NCBI GenBank assembly: GCA_040386775.1 | Contig: JAZKEU010000003.1 | Span: forward strand, 30,446 to 64,297 | Length of the DNA stretch: 33,852 nt | Reading direction: 5' to 3' | From: Bdellovibrionota bacterium | GTDB lineage: Bacteria > Bdellovibrionota > Bdellovibrionia > Bdellovibrionales > JAEYZS01 | Shown: piece after piece, positions 32,365 to 33,852 of the stretch | How positions within the stretch are numbered: the first letter of the stretch is position 1 | Layout: each line of letters begins with the position of its first letter | Notes under the pieces: generated by a model | Told to the model about the DNA's origin: nothing | The model's input: only the letters and a program-made list of their open reading frames with translations | The model's database searches: none | Translations under genes and position numbers: made by a program

Positions 32365-33195
32365 TTACTTGGAACAAAGACCTCGAACTCTTCCTTTAAA
32401 AGAAAAATAATGAAATTTTGATTTTTTTATATTGAGTTGTACAAAATAAAGTATGGCTCCCAATAATGGTCGTAACAGTGCAATTAGTCTTTGAATCACT
32501 GGGGTTTGATTTATTTTATGCACACGACCTATGCCAGTACTGTAACTGTAGGCACGCTTAAATTCTTTTTCAGTATACTCGGAAGTGACTTGTGGATGGT
32601 ACATGGTCAGCTCGGGATAATAATAAGCATCAATACCCATTTTTAAAGCTCTAATGAGAAGGTCGGTTCCTTCTCCGGCCCCGTAAGGAGTTGGAGCTCC
32701 AACCCCTAAAGATTCATTGAAACCTTTCAGTTTTATGAATAAATTTTTATTTATGAATATCGTTGCTTCAACGGCGGTACTCCAAACATTCCAAATACTT
32801 ATTTTCGTATAGAGTGCATTAAAACCAACTACGCTCGTAATTCCATTGGAAGAAATACATTTCCCTGTTATCAAAGACCTTTCTTTGATGAGGTTAATCG
32901 CTTGATTCAGTGTATCTTTAAAGTACATACAATCATCGTCTGGGAAGGTTAATATATCCCCAGTAGCTAATTGGGCTCCGACGTTCCTTGCGTTAGACGC
33001 TCCAAGAGGCGCTGTCTTAATATGGTGGATTTTTAGTTGAGGATACTTATCAAGTATATTTTTTAGATCTAATTTACTGTTCTGATCGACGACAATAGTT
33101 TCAAAATTACTGTAAGTTTGCGTACAGAGGCTTTGAAGCATTTTATCCAGCTCAATTTGCCTGTTAATGGTGGGGATAATAACTGAAATCTTCAT
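32365..33195 (-). CDS. GT2-family glycosyltransferase
   Basis: A 276-residue GT-A transferase of the group with ISVIIPTINRQIELDKMLQS, FETIVVDQNS, LGASNARNVGAQLATGDIL and the metal motif FPDDDCMYF (DDD). The acceptor part has YGAGEGTDLLIRALKMG in place of the usual ED-x-D-x-W, a form seen in rhamnosyl-like transferases. The end is hydrophobic then basic (LLGAILYFVQL, KGRVRGL). It is alone on its strand, divergent from the phosphotransferase gene with 141 bases between, where I see no clear promoter. Confidence 0.85.
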   Translation of the reverse strand: MKISVIIPTINRQIELDKMLQSLCTQTYSNFETIVVDQNSKLDLKNILDKYPQLKIHHIKTAPLGASNARNVGAQLATGDILTFPDDDCMYFKDTLNQAINLIKERSLITGKCISSNGITSVVGFNALYTKISIWNVWSTAVEATIFINKNLFIKLKGFNESLGVGAPTPYGAGEGTDLLIRALKMGIDAYYYPELTMYHPQVTSEYTEKEFKRAYSYSTGIGRVHKINQTPVIQRLIALLRPLLGAILYFVQLNIKKSKFHYFSFKGRVRGLCSK

Positions 33196-33336
33196 AAAAC
33201 CTCATACTAGATACTATTAAATAACCTGTTGAGTTCGCAACGTATATTCGTGCAAAATTAAAGCCTTATATTATAAAATTGATTTCGGATTGAGTGAGAT
33301 GATAGTTTTAATCCATCACAAATTATAGGGTAGTTC

Positions 33337-33852
33337 ATGTTAAAAACATATGGTAAGCAGTTTGCGCTTTTGTTAAAAATATTTGAAGTAGCATTAGTAT
33401 TTGCAATTTGGTTTGTAAGTTATCATCTAAGATTTCACGTATTCGACTCTCTAGGTCACAGCCAAGAAGATTTATTTTTAAGAGCAGGTGTTTTACTTAG
33501 CTTAATTACAACTTATTTTTATCATAAAGGCGGGCTATATAATTCCTATCGTCTTGAGGGTAGAAGAAGTGAGGCTTTTGCAATTTTAAAAGCAAATATT
33601 TTCTCTCTTTTAGCATTTACAGTTTTTCTATACTTCTTTGCGGAAATCAGACTCTCTAGAGTTTCTATTTTTACTTATTTCTTTTTATCCAATTTCTTAA
33701 TTATTTCATACAGAATGATACTTAGAACGTTTTTCAGAAAGCTACGTCGTCACGGTAAGAACTTGAGATATGCGGTTATCGTTGGTCACGGCCAAACTGT
33801 TGAGGAGTACGTTCAGAGAATCTCTGGATTTAAAGATTCAGGTATTCGTTTT
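33337..33852 (+). CDS. Polyprenyl-phosphate sugar-phosphotransferase, N-terminal part
   Basis: Runs off the right edge; 172 codons are visible. Start ATG 33337 has AGGG six bases upstream. The protein shows membrane helices at about residues 11-28 (LLLKIFEVALVFAIWFVS), 47-62, 85-103 and 109-125. It continues to basic RMILRTFFRKLRRHGKN and then the Rossmann-like opening YAVIVGHGQTVEEYVQRI. This is the WcaJ/WbaP-type layout (four helices and a CoA-binding-like domain before the catalytic C-terminal phosphotransferase domain). The full enzyme would place the first sugar phosphate on undecaprenyl phosphate and so start the glycan. The catalytic domain is not in view, so the sugar is unknown. Confidence 0.85.
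   Translation, partial: MLKTYGKQFALLLKIFEVALVFAIWFVSYHLRFHVFDSLGHSQEDLFLRAGVLLSLITTYFYHKGGLYNSYRLEGRRSEAFAILKANIFSLLAFTVFLYFFAEIRLSRVSIFTYFFLSNFLIISYRMILRTFFRKLRRHGKNLRYAVIVGHGQTVEEYVQRISGFKDSGIRF

Noticed and set aside
1-33852. tRNA, rRNA, CRISPR arrays, insertion sequences, integrases
   Set aside because: None seen. The longest gene-free gaps are short and hold no cloverleaf, regular repeat-spacer array or transposase.

Overview
This is a chromosomal surface-polysaccharide (O-antigen or capsule type) biosynthesis island from an AT-rich Gram-negative bacterium. The Gram-negative call rests on a GT9 heptosyltransferase-type enzyme, LPS-type deoxysugar genes, an undecaprenyl-phosphate sugar-phosphotransferase and a signal-peptide-bearing secreted protein. 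The style of the genes (very compact, a short XRE regulator at the edge, a YLDPGSG membrane module) reminds me of Bdellovibrionota, but I cannot prove the taxon from this window. I see no tRNA, rRNA, CRISPR array or insertion sequence.

Layout. 1-1657: left flank with the N-terminus of an LtaS-like sulfatase, a start-less XRE regulator remnant beside a palindrome, and a ROK sugar kinase. 1919-5071 (+): manC, a GT9 transferase and a small Cys-containing secreted protein. 5105-10005: a mosaic of single genes on alternating strands (methyltransferase, GT4, two GT2, acyltransferase). 15764 down to 9973 (-): a tightly coupled six-gene operon: membrane-anchored sugar C-methyltransferase, TIGR04325-type methyltransferase, RmlC-like epimerase, DegT aminotransferase, SDR reductase/epimerase and a GT10 fucosyltransferase-family enzyme. 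15959-16630 (+): a lone methyltransferase. 21002 down to 16631 (-): membrane sulfatase/phosphotransferase, sugar N-formyltransferase, CmcI-type O-methyltransferase and a TagB/TagF-like transferase. 21104-23548 (+): GT2, fdtA, fdtB. 30398 down to 23551 (-): GT2, gmd, colC, colD, galE and a PglK-like ABC flippase. 30459-32362 (+): an unassigned GT-A-type transferase and a GT11 enzyme. 33195 down to 32365 (-): GT2. 33337-end (+): N-terminus of the polyprenyl-phosphate sugar-phosphotransferase, absent from simple ORF calls because its stop lies outside the window.

How it fits together. ManC makes GDP-mannose, Gmd makes GDP-4-keto-6-deoxymannose, ColD (catalytic His in place of the PLP lysine) removes the 3-hydroxyl and ColC gives GDP-L-colitose. 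The GT10 and GT11 enzymes are therefore candidate colitosyl- (or fucosyl-) transferases. FdtA/FdtB make a 3-amino-3,6-dideoxy sugar from a dTDP-4-keto sugar, although no rmlA/rmlB is visible. The six-gene operon looks like a route to a C-methyl branched deoxy(amino)sugar, and the formyltransferase, O-methyltransferases and O-acyltransferase add decorations. About ten glycosyltransferases assemble the chain, the phosphotransferase at the right edge probably starts it on undecaprenyl phosphate, and the ABC protein probably flips it. No Wzx or Wzy is seen inside the window.

The most unusual items are the fusion of a secretion/YLDPGSG membrane module to a cytoplasmic-type sugar C-methyltransferase, the complete colitose branch, and a teichoic-acid-flavoured decoration operon. 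Strand direction changes very often and several convergent gene pairs touch or overlap, which suggests assembly by repeated gene insertion.
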